64,000 bases of DNA from Pseudoflavonifractor sp902362925 (GCA_902362925.1 CABIYL010000005.1), one strand, 5' to 3'. Numbered from the stretch's first letter, positions 28,644-37,302 are shown. Notes: generated by a model from the letters alone, not told the origin. Translations and numbers: made by a program.

Positions 28644-30446
28644 TTACGACTGCATAAGCTGTTCCATTTCCCCAATAAGGGTGTCAAAAAGTTTCAAAGC
28701 GTCAACAATGGGTGCGGGGGAGGAGATGTCCACTCCGGCGCCCTTCAGCAGGGACACAGGGTCGGCAGAACAGCCGCCGCTGAGGAAACGGAGGTAGTCC
28801 TCCACCGCCGGACGGCCCTCTTTCAGGATGCGCTGGGACAGGGCGATGGCGGAGGTGAAGCCGGTGGCGTACTGGTAGACATAGAAGTTGTAATAGAAGT
28901 GGGGGATGCGGGCCCACTCCAGGGCGATCTCTGGATCGGGCTCAATGTCCTCGCCGTAGTAGAGACGGTTGAGCTCGGCGTACTTCTCGTTCAGGGACTC
29001 GGCGGTGAGAGGCTGGCCCTTGCGGGTCTGCTCGCTGCACCACAGCTCGAACTCGGCGAACATGGTCTGGCGGTAGAGGGTGCCCCGGAACTGCTCCAGG
29101 AAGTGGTTGATGAGGTAGGCCCGGCGTTTGGGCTCGGTGGTCTTGCTCAGCAGGTGCTGCATCAGCAGGGCCTCGTTGCAGGTGGAGGCCACCTCGGCCA
29201 CGAAAATCTTGTACCCGGCGTAGGTGACGCTCTGGGTGTGGTTGGACAGGTAGGAGTGGAGGGCGTGGCCCATCTCGTGGACCAGGGTGAACACGTCGTC
29301 CAGGGTGTCGGTGTAGTTGAGCAGCACGTAGGGGTGCACGCCGTACACACCGGCGGAATAGGCGCCGGAGCGCTTGCCCTGGTTCTCGTAGACGTCAATC
29401 CAGCGGTTGTCAAAGCCCTCGTTGAGGATCTTCAGGTAGTCCTCGCCCAGGGGCTTCAGGGCCTCACGGGCCATCTCCTTGCCCTGTTCAAAGGGGATGC
29501 TGGCGTCCTCATCGGCCACAATGGGGGTGTAGAGGTCGTAGTAGTGGAGCTTGTCCACGCCCAGCAGCTTTTTGCGCAGGCGCACATAGCGGTGCATGGC
29601 GTCCAGATTGTCGTGGACGGTCTGGATCAGGTTGTGGTAGATCTGGGGGTCCACCTCGGTCTCGGCCAGAGCGGCGTGGAGCGCGGAGGGATAGCGCCGG
29701 GCATCGGCAAAGAACTGCAGCTGCTTCATCTGGGCGCCCAGAATGGCGGCGCAGGTGTTGCGGAACTGGCCGTACACGCTGTAGAGGGACTGGAAGGCGG
29801 ACTGACGCAGGGTCCGGTCGGCGGACTGGAGCAGGGAGACATAGTTGCCGTGGGTGACGGGGTGGGTCTCGCCCTTGCTGTCGGTGGCGTCGGGATAGGT
29901 CATATCGGCGTCGTTGAGGAGGGAGAAGATGTCGTCGGGGGCCTGACCCATCCGCTCAGCGGAGGCCAGCAGAGCCTCGCAGTCGGGGGAGAGGGTGTGT
30001 TCCTTCTTGCTGCGGATGCGCTTGAGCATCAGCCGGTAGTGGGCCAGCGCGGGCTCCTGGGCGTAGAAGGACTCCAGGGTGGCGTCCTCAATGGCCAGCA
30101 GCTCGGGGGTCTGGAAGGAGAGAGCCTGGCTCAGCTCCACCAGGAAGTTCTGGGCCTGGGCGCTCATCTCCTGGTACACGGGATTGCGGGTGTCCTCGTC
30201 GCTCTTGCGGAAGGCGTAGGAGATCATCCGGTCGCCCTGGAGGTCGATCTCGTCCTGAAGGCGGAGGAAGGCCAGCAGAGTAGCGGCGCTCTCGCCCAGA
30301 CGGCCGCGGTATGCGGCCAGATCACGGACCAGGCCGCGGACGTTCTCGCAGGCCTCACGCCAGGCCTGGTCGCTGGGGTACAGGTCGGTGATGGCCCAGG
30401 TGTTGGCCGGGTCCACCTGACTGCGGGTGGGAAGGGTATGTGCCAT
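28644..30446 (-). CDS. pepF: Oligoendopeptidase F (M3B metallopeptidase)
   Basis: A 600-residue cytoplasmic zinc peptidase that cuts oligopeptides after import. The HEMGH motif is at 390-394 with the glutamate helper downstream (FVAEVASTCNEALL). The N-terminal helical region is typical of PepF. The ATG at 30446 has AAAGGAG eight bases upstream; the ORF reads open for 37 further codons but that extension has no ribosome site. It is encoded upstream of the peptide transporter on the same strand, which fits a peptide-feeding role. The transporter has its own promoter. Confidence 0.95.
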   Translation of the reverse strand: MAHTLPTRSQVDPANTWAITDLYPSDQAWREACENVRGLVRDLAAYRGRLGESAATLLAFLRLQDEIDLQGDRMISYAFRKSDEDTRNPVYQEMSAQAQNFLVELSQALSFQTPELLAIEDATLESFYAQEPALAHYRLMLKRIRSKKEHTLSPDCEALLASAERMGQAPDDIFSLLNDADMTYPDATDSKGETHPVTHGNYVSLLQSADRTLRQSAFQSLYSVYGQFRNTCAAILGAQMKQLQFFADARRYPSALHAALAETEVDPQIYHNLIQTVHDNLDAMHRYVRLRKKLLGVDKLHYYDLYTPIVADEDASIPFEQGKEMAREALKPLGEDYLKILNEGFDNRWIDVYENQGKRSGAYSAGVYGVHPYVLLNYTDTLDDVFTLVHEMGHALHSYLSNHTQSVTYAGYKIFVAEVASTCNEALLMQHLLSKTTEPKRRAYLINHFLEQFRGTLYRQTMFAEFELWCSEQTRKGQPLTAESLNEKYAELNRLYYGEDIEPDPEIALEWARIPHFYYNFYVYQYATGFTSAIALSQRILKEGRPAVEDYLRFLSGGCSADPVSLLKGAGVDISSPAPIVDALKLFDTLIGEMEQLMQS

Positions 30447-30654
30447 AGCTAAGACTCCTTTGCTATTAAAAATATGAAAGCAGATATGCCGCGCCCCAAG
30501 GGCGGGCAGGAAATAGTATACCACACAATGGCCTGTCCTGCCATGCCATCCGCCCATTCCGGGGGAAGAAAGTAAGAACAGCGGGAGATAACCTATATAT
30601 AAAGGAGAAAGTGAAGCGGAAAAGGACAGTTTTCCTCATTTTTTCGCCTGGAAA

Positions 30655-30695
30655 ATAAAAAGACACGCCTACCGTGTCTGCGGCAGGCGTGTCTT
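30655..30695 (-). terminator. Terminator of the TetR gene
   Basis: An 11-bp stem AAGACACGCCT / AGGCGTGTCTT (30660-30670 and 30685-30695) followed on the minus strand by TTTTTATTTT, just after the tetR stop. Confidence 0.88.
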
Positions 30696-30705
30696 GGGCA
30701 GCGTG

Positions 30706-31302
30706 TCAGGGCTGTTCCGTCCGGCAGTCGGGCGGGGGCAGCAGGTCGGAGAGCTGATCCCGCATCCGGAGCAGATCGCCGGCGTCCTGCTTGATCCAGC
30801 AGGAGATCAGCGTGCCGTGCACCAGAGTGAAGAGCACCAGGCTGCACCGCTCGGCCAGAGCGGGGGAGTATCCGCAGGCCATCAGCTTGTCCCGGTACAG
30901 ATGCTGCCATTCCTGGTAGACCTGACGGGCCTGACAGGCCACCTCCTCGCTGATATAGACCGACTCCAGCCCCATAAAGGTGATGACCAGGGACTCAAAG
31001 CGGTGTTCCCGGCTGAACAGGGACGCCAGCCGCTCCAGCATGGTGCGGAAAACCGTCAGCGCGTCGTCGGAGACCGAGAAAATGTGGGTGTGGATGCCCG
31101 CGGCCATCTGGTCGTAGGCGAAGCGGATGACCTCAGCGGCCAGCTGCTCCTTGCCGCCGGGGAAATAGTAGTAAAAGGAGCCCTTCGGGATGCTGCAGGC
31201 AGCGACGATTTCGGCGATGCCGGTGCCCGAGTAGCCGTTGTGGGAGAAAAGTTCGGCGGCGGCCTGGAGGATGCGGGTTTTCTTGTCCGTACTGCGGTCC
31301 AA
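30706..31302 (-). CDS. TetR family transcriptional regulator
   Basis: A 198-residue repressor. The N-terminal helix-turn-helix is clear (TRILQAAAELFSHNGYSGTGIAEIVAACSIPKGSFYYYFPGGKEQL), followed by a helical ligand-binding domain. The start is a TTG at 31302 with AGGAGGT seven bases upstream; no in-frame ATG fits. It is encoded directly downstream of the flavin lipoprotein gene on the same strand but has its own promoter and terminator. The palindrome in the lipoprotein promoter is its likely operator (inference). Confidence 0.88.
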   Translation of the reverse strand: MDRSTDKKTRILQAAAELFSHNGYSGTGIAEIVAACSIPKGSFYYYFPGGKEQLAAEVIRFAYDQMAAGIHTHIFSVSDDALTVFRTMLERLASLFSREHRFESLVITFMGLESVYISEEVACQARQVYQEWQHLYRDKLMACGYSPALAERCSLVLFTLVHGTLISCWIKQDAGDLLRMRDQLSDLLPPPDCRTEQP

Positions 31303-31342
31303 GGGGCAGACCTCCTCTGTCTGTTGTCTGGTGGGTCACACT

Positions 31343-31371
31343 AGGTTAACACGGGTTTGGCCGGGTGTCAA
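31343..31371 (-). promoter_or_regulatory. Promoter of the TetR gene
   Basis: On the minus strand, perfect TTGACA (31366-31371) and TAACCT (31343-31348) are 17 bases apart. Confidence 0.65.
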
Positions 31372-31391
31372 TGACAGAGGAGAAGAGAGGG

Positions 31392-31426
31392 AAAGCGCCC
31401 CGGAACAGATTGCTCCGGGGCGCTTT
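31392..31426 (-). terminator. Hairpin after the flavin lipoprotein gene
   Basis: A 13-bp perfect stem AAAGCGCCCCGGA / TCCGGGGCGCTTT, 12 bases past the stop. The tail is only TTTCCCTCTC, so termination may be incomplete. Confidence 0.65.
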
Positions 31427-31438
31427 GGGAGGAGAAAA

Positions 31439-33307
31439 TCAGCCCTCAAACACGGTGTTGCCGGTGACGGCAAGACCGGCGTTGTGGCCGCTGGTCATAG
31501 CCCAGCCGAAGAGGGAGCCGGGGGCGTAGATGTCGCCCACAACGCCGCCGACCACCTCACCGGCGGCATACAGGCCCTGGATGGGCTGTCCGTCGGTGTC
31601 CAGCACCTGCATGTTGTCGTTGATGTGCAGGCCGCCCAGGGTGGCGTAGTAGCGCAGGTTCATCTCCACGGCGTAGTAGGGGCCGTCGCCCATGGCGGTG
31701 GTGACCTTGCGGCCGAAATCGGTGTCCTCACCGGCAGAGACAAAGCCGTTGTACCGCTCCACAGTCTCGGTCAGGGCGCCGGAGGGGATACCCACAATGG
31801 CGGCCAGGTCCTCCAGGTTGTCGGCGTGGGCAAACACGGGGTTGGAGGTGCCGTTGGCCTCCAGCCACTGGTCCAGCTGCTCCTGGGTGAAGTTGTGGGA
31901 GGCGATGCAGGTCTGGGCGTAGGTCTCAAAGGAGGCCGCGTCCATGATCAGGTAGGAGTGCTCGTTCTGCTCCATGCCGGCCTTGATGTCGTTGGCGCTG
32001 CCCTGCTCGTTGACAAAGCGGACGCCCTGGTCGGACACCAGGATGGAGCCGGTCTTGTTGTACATGGCCAGGCAGCCCTGGAAGGTGTGCTGGCCGCGGC
32101 CGTCGGGCAGGATGATGCTGTGGGGCTGGATGTTCACCTTGTCCAGGTTGATAGCGTCGGCGCCGATGGCGGTGGCCATGTTCAGGCCGTCGCCGGTGGC
32201 GGACACAGCGCCGGCGTAGGGCAGGCTGGTGACGGTCTCGGGCAGCATGTCGGTGTTGGCGCCGTAGCCGCCGGTGGCCAGGATGACGCTGTTGGCGGTG
32301 ATCTCATAGGGGGTGCCGTCGGCGGCAAGGGCCTTCACGCCGGTGACGGTGCCGTCGGTAACCATCAGCTCCTGAGCGGGGGTCTCCAGCAGGATCTCCA
32401 CGCCCAGATCGGTCACCTTCTGCTGAAGGGCGCTCACCACACCGGCGCCACCGCCCTCGGGGGAGAAGGTACGGCCGTAGGAGTGCTCAGCGGAGGGGGA
32501 GGGCTGGCTGTTCACATAGGGCAGAGCCGCGCCGTCCTCGGCCACCAGCCAGTCAAAGGCCGCGCCCTGGGTATTGGCGTACAGCCAGAGGGTGCGGGCG
32601 TCGCTGAAGAAGTGGCCGTTCTCCATGATGTCCATAAAATAGGCCTCGGGGCTGTCCTCAATGCCGTAGGACTGCTGCCACTGGCTGCCGGTGGCGTTGG
32701 TGCCGCCGCCAGCCATGGAGGACGCGCCGCCCACCATGGCCATCTTCTCCAGCACCACCACGTCGGCGCCGTTCTGAGCGGCGGTCAGGGCGGCGGCCAG
32801 GCCGGCGCCGCCGGCGCCCACAACCACCACGTCGGTGCTCATGGTCACGGTCTCCTTGGCCTCATCGCCGCCGGTCTGGCCCTGGCCCAGGGCGTCGGGG
32901 TCGGCGCCGGAGGCGGTGATGGCCTCACGCACGGCGGTCAGGAAGCCGTCGCTGGTGTAGGTGGCGCCGCTGACGCCGTCGATGTTCACGCTCTGGGCGC
33001 TGAGCACCTTGTCCACCAGGGTGGGCAGGGCTGCGCCGCCCACGCCCTCGGTCTCGGTCTGCTCCACAACCTCGATATCGGTGATGGAGGTCTCGTCCAC
33101 GGTGACGGAGACCTTGATGTCGCCGCCGTAGCCCTTGCCGGTGCCCTCATAGGTGCCGGGGGTAAAGATGGCGGCGGAGCCGGTCTCGCTGGGAGCGGGC
33201 GTGGTGCTGCCGCTGGGCTGGGCAGAGGCGTCCGGCTGGGCGGTACAGCCGCTCAGCAGCATGGCGGCGGTCAGCGCGCCTGCCAATAAAGTGCGCATGT
33301 GCTTCAT
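31439..33307 (-). CDS. Secreted FMN-binding, FAD-dependent reductase lipoprotein (fumarate/urocanate reductase-like)
   Basis: A 622-residue surface flavoprotein. A lipoprotein signal ends in LLSGC and is followed by a Ser/Pro-rich linker. An FMN-binding domain (about 50-140) has DGVSGATYTSDGF, the kind of motif to which ApbE attaches FMN through a Thr or Ser. A FAD-dependent reductase domain then begins with VVVVGAGGAGLAAALTAAQNGADVVVLEK and ends with GLYAAGEVVGG. The family reduces fumarate, urocanate, cinnamates and similar acceptors outside the cell; the acceptor here is unknown. The ATG at 33307 follows GGAGGAATACATAAA. It is controlled by a strong promoter with a palindrome, with tetR downstream. 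Confidence 0.9.
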   Translation of the reverse strand: MKHMRTLLAGALTAAMLLSGCTAQPDASAQPSGSTTPAPSETGSAAIFTPGTYEGTGKGYGGDIKVSVTVDETSITDIEVVEQTETEGVGGAALPTLVDKVLSAQSVNIDGVSGATYTSDGFLTAVREAITASGADPDALGQGQTGGDEAKETVTMSTDVVVVGAGGAGLAAALTAAQNGADVVVLEKMAMVGGASSMAGGGTNATGSQWQQSYGIEDSPEAYFMDIMENGHFFSDARTLWLYANTQGAAFDWLVAEDGAALPYVNSQPSPSAEHSYGRTFSPEGGGAGVVSALQQKVTDLGVEILLETPAQELMVTDGTVTGVKALAADGTPYEITANSVILATGGYGANTDMLPETVTSLPYAGAVSATGDGLNMATAIGADAINLDKVNIQPHSIILPDGRGQHTFQGCLAMYNKTGSILVSDQGVRFVNEQGSANDIKAGMEQNEHSYLIMDAASFETYAQTCIASHNFTQEQLDQWLEANGTSNPVFAHADNLEDLAAIVGIPSGALTETVERYNGFVSAGEDTDFGRKVTTAMGDGPYYAVEMNLRYYATLGGLHINDNMQVLDTDGQPIQGLYAAGEVVGGVVGDIYAPGSLFGWAMTSGHNAGLAVTGNTVFEG

Positions 33308-33347
33308 TTTATGTATTCCTCCTTCAGATTCCTGGTCCATAAGTTTA

Positions 33348-33396
33348 TAGACGAACGGTCGACTAGTAATGTAGCAGATTGTTATGTATTTGTCAA
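33348..33396 (-). promoter_or_regulatory. Promoter and probable TetR operator of the flavin lipoprotein gene
   Basis: On the minus strand TTGACA (33391-33396) and TACATT (33368-33373) are 17 bases apart. Right after the -10 lies an 18-base imperfect palindrome, TAGTCGACCGTTCGTCTA (33348-33365, 14 of 18 positions symmetric), placed over the start site. It resembles TetR-family operators. Confidence 0.7.
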
Positions 33397-33436
33397 TGCG
33401 TTTTTTCAACATTTTGGGAAGGGGCAAATTTGCGGC

Positions 33437-33481
33437 AAAAAAAGACTGTCCGCACAGCCTGGTTGGCTGTGCGGACAGTCT
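33437..33481 (-). terminator. Terminator of the DUF2007-like gene
   Basis: A 17-bp perfect stem (33443-33459 with 33465-33481) followed on the minus strand by seven Ts. Confidence 0.92.
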
Positions 33482-33496
33482 CTCTGTGACGGCGGA

Positions 33497-33763
33497 TTAT
33501 CTGCCGGTGTGCAGCGCACCCCGGGCGGCGTCCAGGTCCTGCTCTTTTACGTAGAACAGATACTCATAGGACAGGGATTGCTTTTCCCCCAAGGAGCCGG
33601 TATAGGCCCGGCGACTGGGAGCAAAGGGGCTGGGGCTGGCGCGGTTGACGGTTTTGAGCTTGTAGGGGATGCCGTGGTCAGCCAGGGCGCTGCGAATGCG
33701 GACCTGCTCTTCAAAGGAAAAGGTAATGATGAGCTCCGTCCAGCCGAACAGTTCCAACAACAT
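33497..33763 (-). CDS. Small DUF2007-like protein
   Basis: An 88-residue protein: ELIITFSFEEQVRIRSALADHGIPYKLKTVNR at the N-terminus and YEYLFYVKEQDLDAARGAL at the end, giving a beta-alpha-beta arrangement like the DUF2007 signal-transducing protein family. Function unknown. The ATG at 33763 has GGGGAGGG upstream; a start 13 codons earlier has none. It is monocistronic, between a gap and a strong terminator. Confidence 0.6.
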   Translation of the reverse strand: MLLELFGWTELIITFSFEEQVRIRSALADHGIPYKLKTVNRASPSPFAPSRRAYTGSLGEKQSLSYEYLFYVKEQDLDAARGALHTGR

Positions 33764-33945
33764 GACGTATCCCTCCCCACACCAGACAAAATGAAACGGC
33801 AAAAGGATTTACCGTAAAAATTATACCACGGAGAGGAAAATTCTACAAGGAACAGCGGACTTCCAGGCATACAAGGATGTGGACAACAAAACAGACATAA
33901 TTGTGTTATGCGACGCAAAAGCGGGATTTTCAGACACTTTTGCCC

Positions 33946-33975
33946 TTTACTTTGACAGAAGGTATGTGATACAAT
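33946..33975 (+). promoter_or_regulatory. Promoter upstream of the DUF1836 gene
   Basis: An extended -10 (TGATACAAT, TACAAT at 33970-33975) with a weak TTTACT at 33946-33951, 18 bases upstream. A TTGACA at 33952-33957 is too close to serve as the -35 for this -10. Confidence 0.5.
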
Positions 33976-34056
33976 GACGGAGAATTCACGTAACCTTGGT
34001 TTTAATATGCTGTCATGTCGTTTCCGAAACGATAAACAAGCAGGGGAGGACCGCAC

Positions 34057-34611
34057 ATGGAAGAAATAGAAGAACTGAAGCGGCGCCTGGCAGAGGAGCG
34101 GCCCCAGGAGTGGGACGCATTCCCTGATATCGGTCTGTATATGGACCAGATTATCTCCTATATGCCCCGTCAGCTCATCCACTTTGGCGACGAGGACAGT
34201 CTGACCTCCGCCATGGTGAACAACTATATCAAGGACGGCATGCTCCCCCGGGCGGAGGGCAAGCGGTACAACCGGACCCACCTGGCCTACCTGACCGCCA
34301 TCTGCGCCCTCAAGCAGGTGCTCTCGGTGCGGGACGCCAGCCGTCTCATCGGCGCTGGTGTGGCCTTCCCCGAGAAGGACACCAAAGCCCTATACGAGTA
34401 CTTCTGCCGGGAGCTGGACCGGGCCCTCACCGAGACGGCGGAGAGCCTGGACGAGAACCTGACCGAGGACCGTCTGCCCGCTCTGGCCCTGGGCCTGGCC
34501 CTGCGGAGCTACGCCGACAAGCTGGCCTGCCAGCGGGTGCTGGACATCATCCAGATGAAATCCCCCCAGACCGAGCGAGAGGTCAAGGGCAAGGAAAAGA
34601 GCAAAAAGTAA
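34057..34611 (+). CDS. DUF1836 domain protein
   Basis: A 184-residue protein of the DUF1836 family, which has a MerR-like predicted DNA-binding N-terminal half (TSAMVNNYIKDGMLPRAEGKRYNRTHLAYLTAICALKQVLS) followed by a helical region. The C-terminus is Lys-rich. Function unknown; a regulatory role is likely from the fold. CAGGGGAGG precedes the ATG. It is 50 bases upstream of a degV gene on the same strand, with an inverted repeat between them. Confidence 0.75.
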   Translation: MEEIEELKRRLAEERPQEWDAFPDIGLYMDQIISYMPRQLIHFGDEDSLTSAMVNNYIKDGMLPRAEGKRYNRTHLAYLTAICALKQVLSVRDASRLIGAGVAFPEKDTKALYEYFCRELDRALTETAESLDENLTEDRLPALALGLALRSYADKLACQRVLDIIQMKSPQTEREVKGKEKSKK

Positions 34612-34638
34612 ATACAGAGCGGAATATATACTCTGTAT
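34612..34638. repeat. Inverted repeat ATACAGAG / CTCTGTAT before degV
   Basis: Perfect 8-bp arms with an 11-base A/T-rich spacer, placed right after the DUF1836 stop and about 20 bases before degV. It could be an operator, for example for the DUF1836 protein, or an mRNA hairpin. Confidence 0.4.
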
Positions 34639-34660
34639 CATTGCAGGAGGTATACAGCCA

Positions 34661-35533
34661 ATGAGCGAATATGTGATTGTCACCGACTCTTCCGCCGACC
34701 TGACCGACGGTATGGTAAAGGAGCTGGGGGTTGAGGTGCTGCCCCTGTCCTTCACCGTGAAGGGACAGACCTACCACAACTACCCCGACAACCGGGACAT
34801 GGACCCCAAGGACTTTTACGCCATGCTGCGCTCCGGCGAGATGGCCACCACCGCCGCAGTGAACGTGGCCGACTATACCTCCGCCCTGGAGCCCCTGCTG
34901 GAGAGCGGCAAGGACGTGCTGGTGCTGGCCTTCTCCTCCGGCCTGTCCGCCACCTACCAGTCCTCCGTCATCGCCGTCAACGAGCTGAAGGAGAAGTTCC
35001 CTGAGCGGAAAATCTTCACCGTGGACACCCTCTGCGCCTCCATGGGCCAGGGCCTGCTGGTGTACCTGGCCGCCAAAAAGCAGCAGGCCGGCGCCACCAT
35101 TGAGGAGGTGCGGGACTGGACCGAGGAGAACAAGCTGAAGCTGTGCCACTGGTTCACCGTGGACGACCTCCACTTCCTCAAGCGGGGCGGCCGCATCTCC
35201 GCCGCCACCGCCGTGGTGGGCTCCATGCTCCACATCAAGCCCGTGCTCCACGTGGACGACGAGGGCCACCTCATCAACATGGGCAAGGCCAGAGGCAGAG
35301 GGGCTTCCCTCACCGCTGTGGTGGACCACATGGAGGAGACCGTCACCGACCCGGCTGAGCAGGTGGTGTTCATCAGCCACGGCGACTGCCTGGCCGACGC
35401 GGAGAAGGTGGCTGCCGACGTGAAGAAGCGCTTCGGCGTGAAAGAGGTCGTCATCAACTACGTGGGCCCCGTCATCGGCGCCCACTCCGGCCCGGGTACC
35501 CTGGCCCTCTTCTTCCTGGGCTCCAAGCGTTAA
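34661..35533 (+). CDS. DegV family fatty acid-binding protein
   Basis: A 290-residue protein of the DegV/FakB type, which binds a fatty acid and presents it to the FakA kinase. The N-terminus IVTDSSADLTDGMVKELGVEVLPLSF, the central FSSGLSATYQSS and GRISAATAVVGSMLHIKPVLHVDDEG blocks, and the EVVINYVGPVIGAHSGPGTLALFFLG end are all characteristic. GCAGGAGGT precedes the ATG. No fakA partner is in the window. Confidence 0.92.
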   Translation: MSEYVIVTDSSADLTDGMVKELGVEVLPLSFTVKGQTYHNYPDNRDMDPKDFYAMLRSGEMATTAAVNVADYTSALEPLLESGKDVLVLAFSSGLSATYQSSVIAVNELKEKFPERKIFTVDTLCASMGQGLLVYLAAKKQQAGATIEEVRDWTEENKLKLCHWFTVDDLHFLKRGGRISAATAVVGSMLHIKPVLHVDDEGHLINMGKARGRGASLTAVVDHMEETVTDPAEQVVFISHGDCLADAEKVAADVKKRFGVKEVVINYVGPVIGAHSGPGTLALFFLGSKR

Positions 35534-35557
35534 CAAGAAACAATTAAAGCACACATG

Positions 35558-35622
35558 CGCCGGACAGGCCTTATTTCTCTTGCAATCCCGGGGGATTTCT
35601 GAGAAAATGGGCTTGTCCGGCG
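35558..35622. repeat. Long imperfect hairpin between degV and prmA
   Basis: CGCCGGACA (35558-35566) pairs with TGTCCGGCG (35614-35622), and an inner ATTTCTC / GAGAAAAT can extend the stem. A GATTTTAT follows on the plus strand, so it may be a weak terminator of degV. Confidence 0.45.
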
Positions 35623-35672
35623 ATGATTTTATACCCGGCGGATGCCGCCGGGAAGAAAAGGAGCGAATATAG

Positions 35673-36650
35673 ATGGATGACAGATGGCTGGAGGTGTCCG
35701 TGGACACCACCGACGCGGGCATGGACGACCTGGCCGCCTACCTGACCGCCTTTGACCTGGGCGGCCTGGTACTGGAGGACGAGGCCGAGTTCCAGACCTT
35801 CCTGGAGCAGAATAAGCAGTACTGGGACTATGTGGACGAGGACCTGATGGAGCGGATGAAGGGCGTGGCCCGGGTGAAGTTCTACGTCACCGATGATACC
35901 CACGGCCACGGGAAGCTGGACCGCATCACCGAGGGCCTGCCCGCGCTCCGGGAGCGCTGCGGCGACAAGATGGGCACGCTGGCCGTGCGTACCGCCGGAC
36001 TGCGTGAGGAGGACTGGGCCAACAACTGGAAGCAGTACTACAAGCCCCTCACCGTGGGTGAGCGGCTGTACATTGTCCCCGAGTGGGAGAAGGGGGAGAC
36101 GGCCATCCCCGACGGCCGCACAGCCCTGTACCTGAACCCCGGCCTCATCTTCGGCACCGGCACCCACGCCTCCACCCAGCTGTGCCTGGGCGGCGTGGAG
36201 GAGTTCGTGAAGGACGGGGACCAGGTGCTGGACCTGGGCTGCGGCAGCGGCATTCTGTCCATCGCCGCCCTGTGCCTGGGCGCCAAGTACGCCTTCGGCG
36301 TGGACATCGACCCCAAGGCGGTGGGCGTGGCCTACGAGAACGCCGAGATGAACGGCATCGGAAAGGACATCTACACCGTCCGGGCGGGCAATGTGCTCTG
36401 CGACAAGGCCCTGTGCGCCGAGCTGGCGGAGCAGAAGTGGAATCTGGTGCTGGCCAACATTGTGGCCGATGTCATCATCCCCCTGTCCGCCCAGGTGCCC
36501 GGCCTGCTGGCCGAGAACGGCGTGTTCCTCTGCTCGGGTATCATTGACACCCGTTCCGCCGAGGTCCAGGCCGCCATTGAGAGCCGGGGCATGAAGATCA
36601 TCCGCCGCTGGGAGAAGAACGGCTGGGTGGCCCTGGCCGCCACCATGTAA
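35673..36650 (+). CDS. prmA: Ribosomal protein L11 methyltransferase
   Basis: A 325-residue class I methyltransferase that methylates ribosomal protein L11 with SAM. It has the family N-terminal domain (WLEVSVDTTDAGMDDLAAYL), the conserved GLIFGTGTHASTQLCL before the SAM site, motif I VLDLGCGSGILS at 185-196 with the following VDIDPKAV, and the catalytic-region LANIVADVIIPL. AAAAGGAG precedes the ATG. In many Firmicutes prmA is followed by rsmE; here a terminator follows. Confidence 0.95.
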   Translation: MDDRWLEVSVDTTDAGMDDLAAYLTAFDLGGLVLEDEAEFQTFLEQNKQYWDYVDEDLMERMKGVARVKFYVTDDTHGHGKLDRITEGLPALRERCGDKMGTLAVRTAGLREEDWANNWKQYYKPLTVGERLYIVPEWEKGETAIPDGRTALYLNPGLIFGTGTHASTQLCLGGVEEFVKDGDQVLDLGCGSGILSIAALCLGAKYAFGVDIDPKAVGVAYENAEMNGIGKDIYTVRAGNVLCDKALCAELAEQKWNLVLANIVADVIIPLSAQVPGLLAENGVFLCSGIIDTRSAEVQAAIESRGMKIIRRWEKNGWVALAATM

Positions 36651-36663
36651 AAGCAGAGATTCA

Positions 36664-36700
36664 AAGGCGCACGGCGAAAAATTCGCCGTGCGCCTTTTTA
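36664..36700 (+). terminator. Terminator after prmA
   Basis: A 15-bp stem AAGGCGCACGGCGAA / TTCGCCGTGCGCCTT with a short loop and a T-tract. Confidence 0.92.
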
Positions 36701-36736
36701 CACTCATTTCCAGGGTGAAAATACCAGATAAAAATT

Positions 36737-36780
36737 ACTTGACAAAGTCATATAACTGGAATATACTTGACTAAGTCAAG
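36737..36780 (+). promoter_or_regulatory. marR promoter with two TTGAC..GTCAA operators
   Basis: Perfect TTGACA (36739-36744) and TATACT (36762-36767) are 17 bases apart. TGAC-AAA-GTCA (36740-36750) overlaps the -35. The perfect palindrome CTTGACT-A-AGTCAAG (36766-36780) starts at the end of the -10. The two share half-sites and are the likely binding sites of the MarR protein encoded next. Confidence 0.85.
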
Positions 36781-36797
36781 CAAAGGAGGACGACCAC

Positions 36798-37256
36798 ATG
36801 ATGCAGTCCCTGGCATATCACGTATCCGTCCTGCGAAAGGACTTTTCCAACTACTGCGGCGAGAAGCTGGAGGAGATGGGCCTGACCCCCGGCCTGCTCT
36901 ATTTTGTCACCTACGTGGCCCGGCATCCGGGGTGCAGCCCCAAGGAGCTGGCCCAGGCCCTGAAGATGGACAACGGCCACACCGCCCGGTCCATCACCAA
37001 GCTGGCGGAGGGGGGCTTCCTGGTCCAGGAGCCCAACCCCAAAGACAAGCGGGCCCACGTGCTGCGGCTCACCCCCAAGGGGGAGACGGCGGCCCGGGAG
37101 AGCCGGGAGCTGTTCTACCGCTGGGACCAGGAAGTGACGGCTGTGCTCACCCCGGAGCAGCGGGAGCAGCTCATGTCCCTGATGGCGGCGCTGTCTGCCA
37201 GCCGGGGCGGCGGCGGTCTGACCATTCCCGGTGAGGGAAAGGAAAGCCAAGCCTGA
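36798..37256 (+). CDS. MarR family transcriptional regulator
   Basis: A 152-residue winged-helix repressor: HPGCSPKELAQALKMDNGHTARSITKLAEGGFLVQEPNPKDKRAHVLRLTPKGE covers the helix-turn-helix and the wing with the conserved DKR. AAAGGAGG precedes the ATG. It is followed 46 bases later by a gene for an old-yellow-enzyme-type oxidoreductase, so it probably controls that gene and itself through the two palindromes in its promoter. Confidence 0.9.
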   Translation: MMQSLAYHVSVLRKDFSNYCGEKLEEMGLTPGLLYFVTYVARHPGCSPKELAQALKMDNGHTARSITKLAEGGFLVQEPNPKDKRAHVLRLTPKGETAARESRELFYRWDQEVTAVLTPEQREQLMSLMAALSASRGGGGLTIPGEGKESQA

Positions 37257-37302
37257 CCCACAGGCCGGGACAGTGCCCGGCGTATCCATGGAGGAAACCA
37301 AA

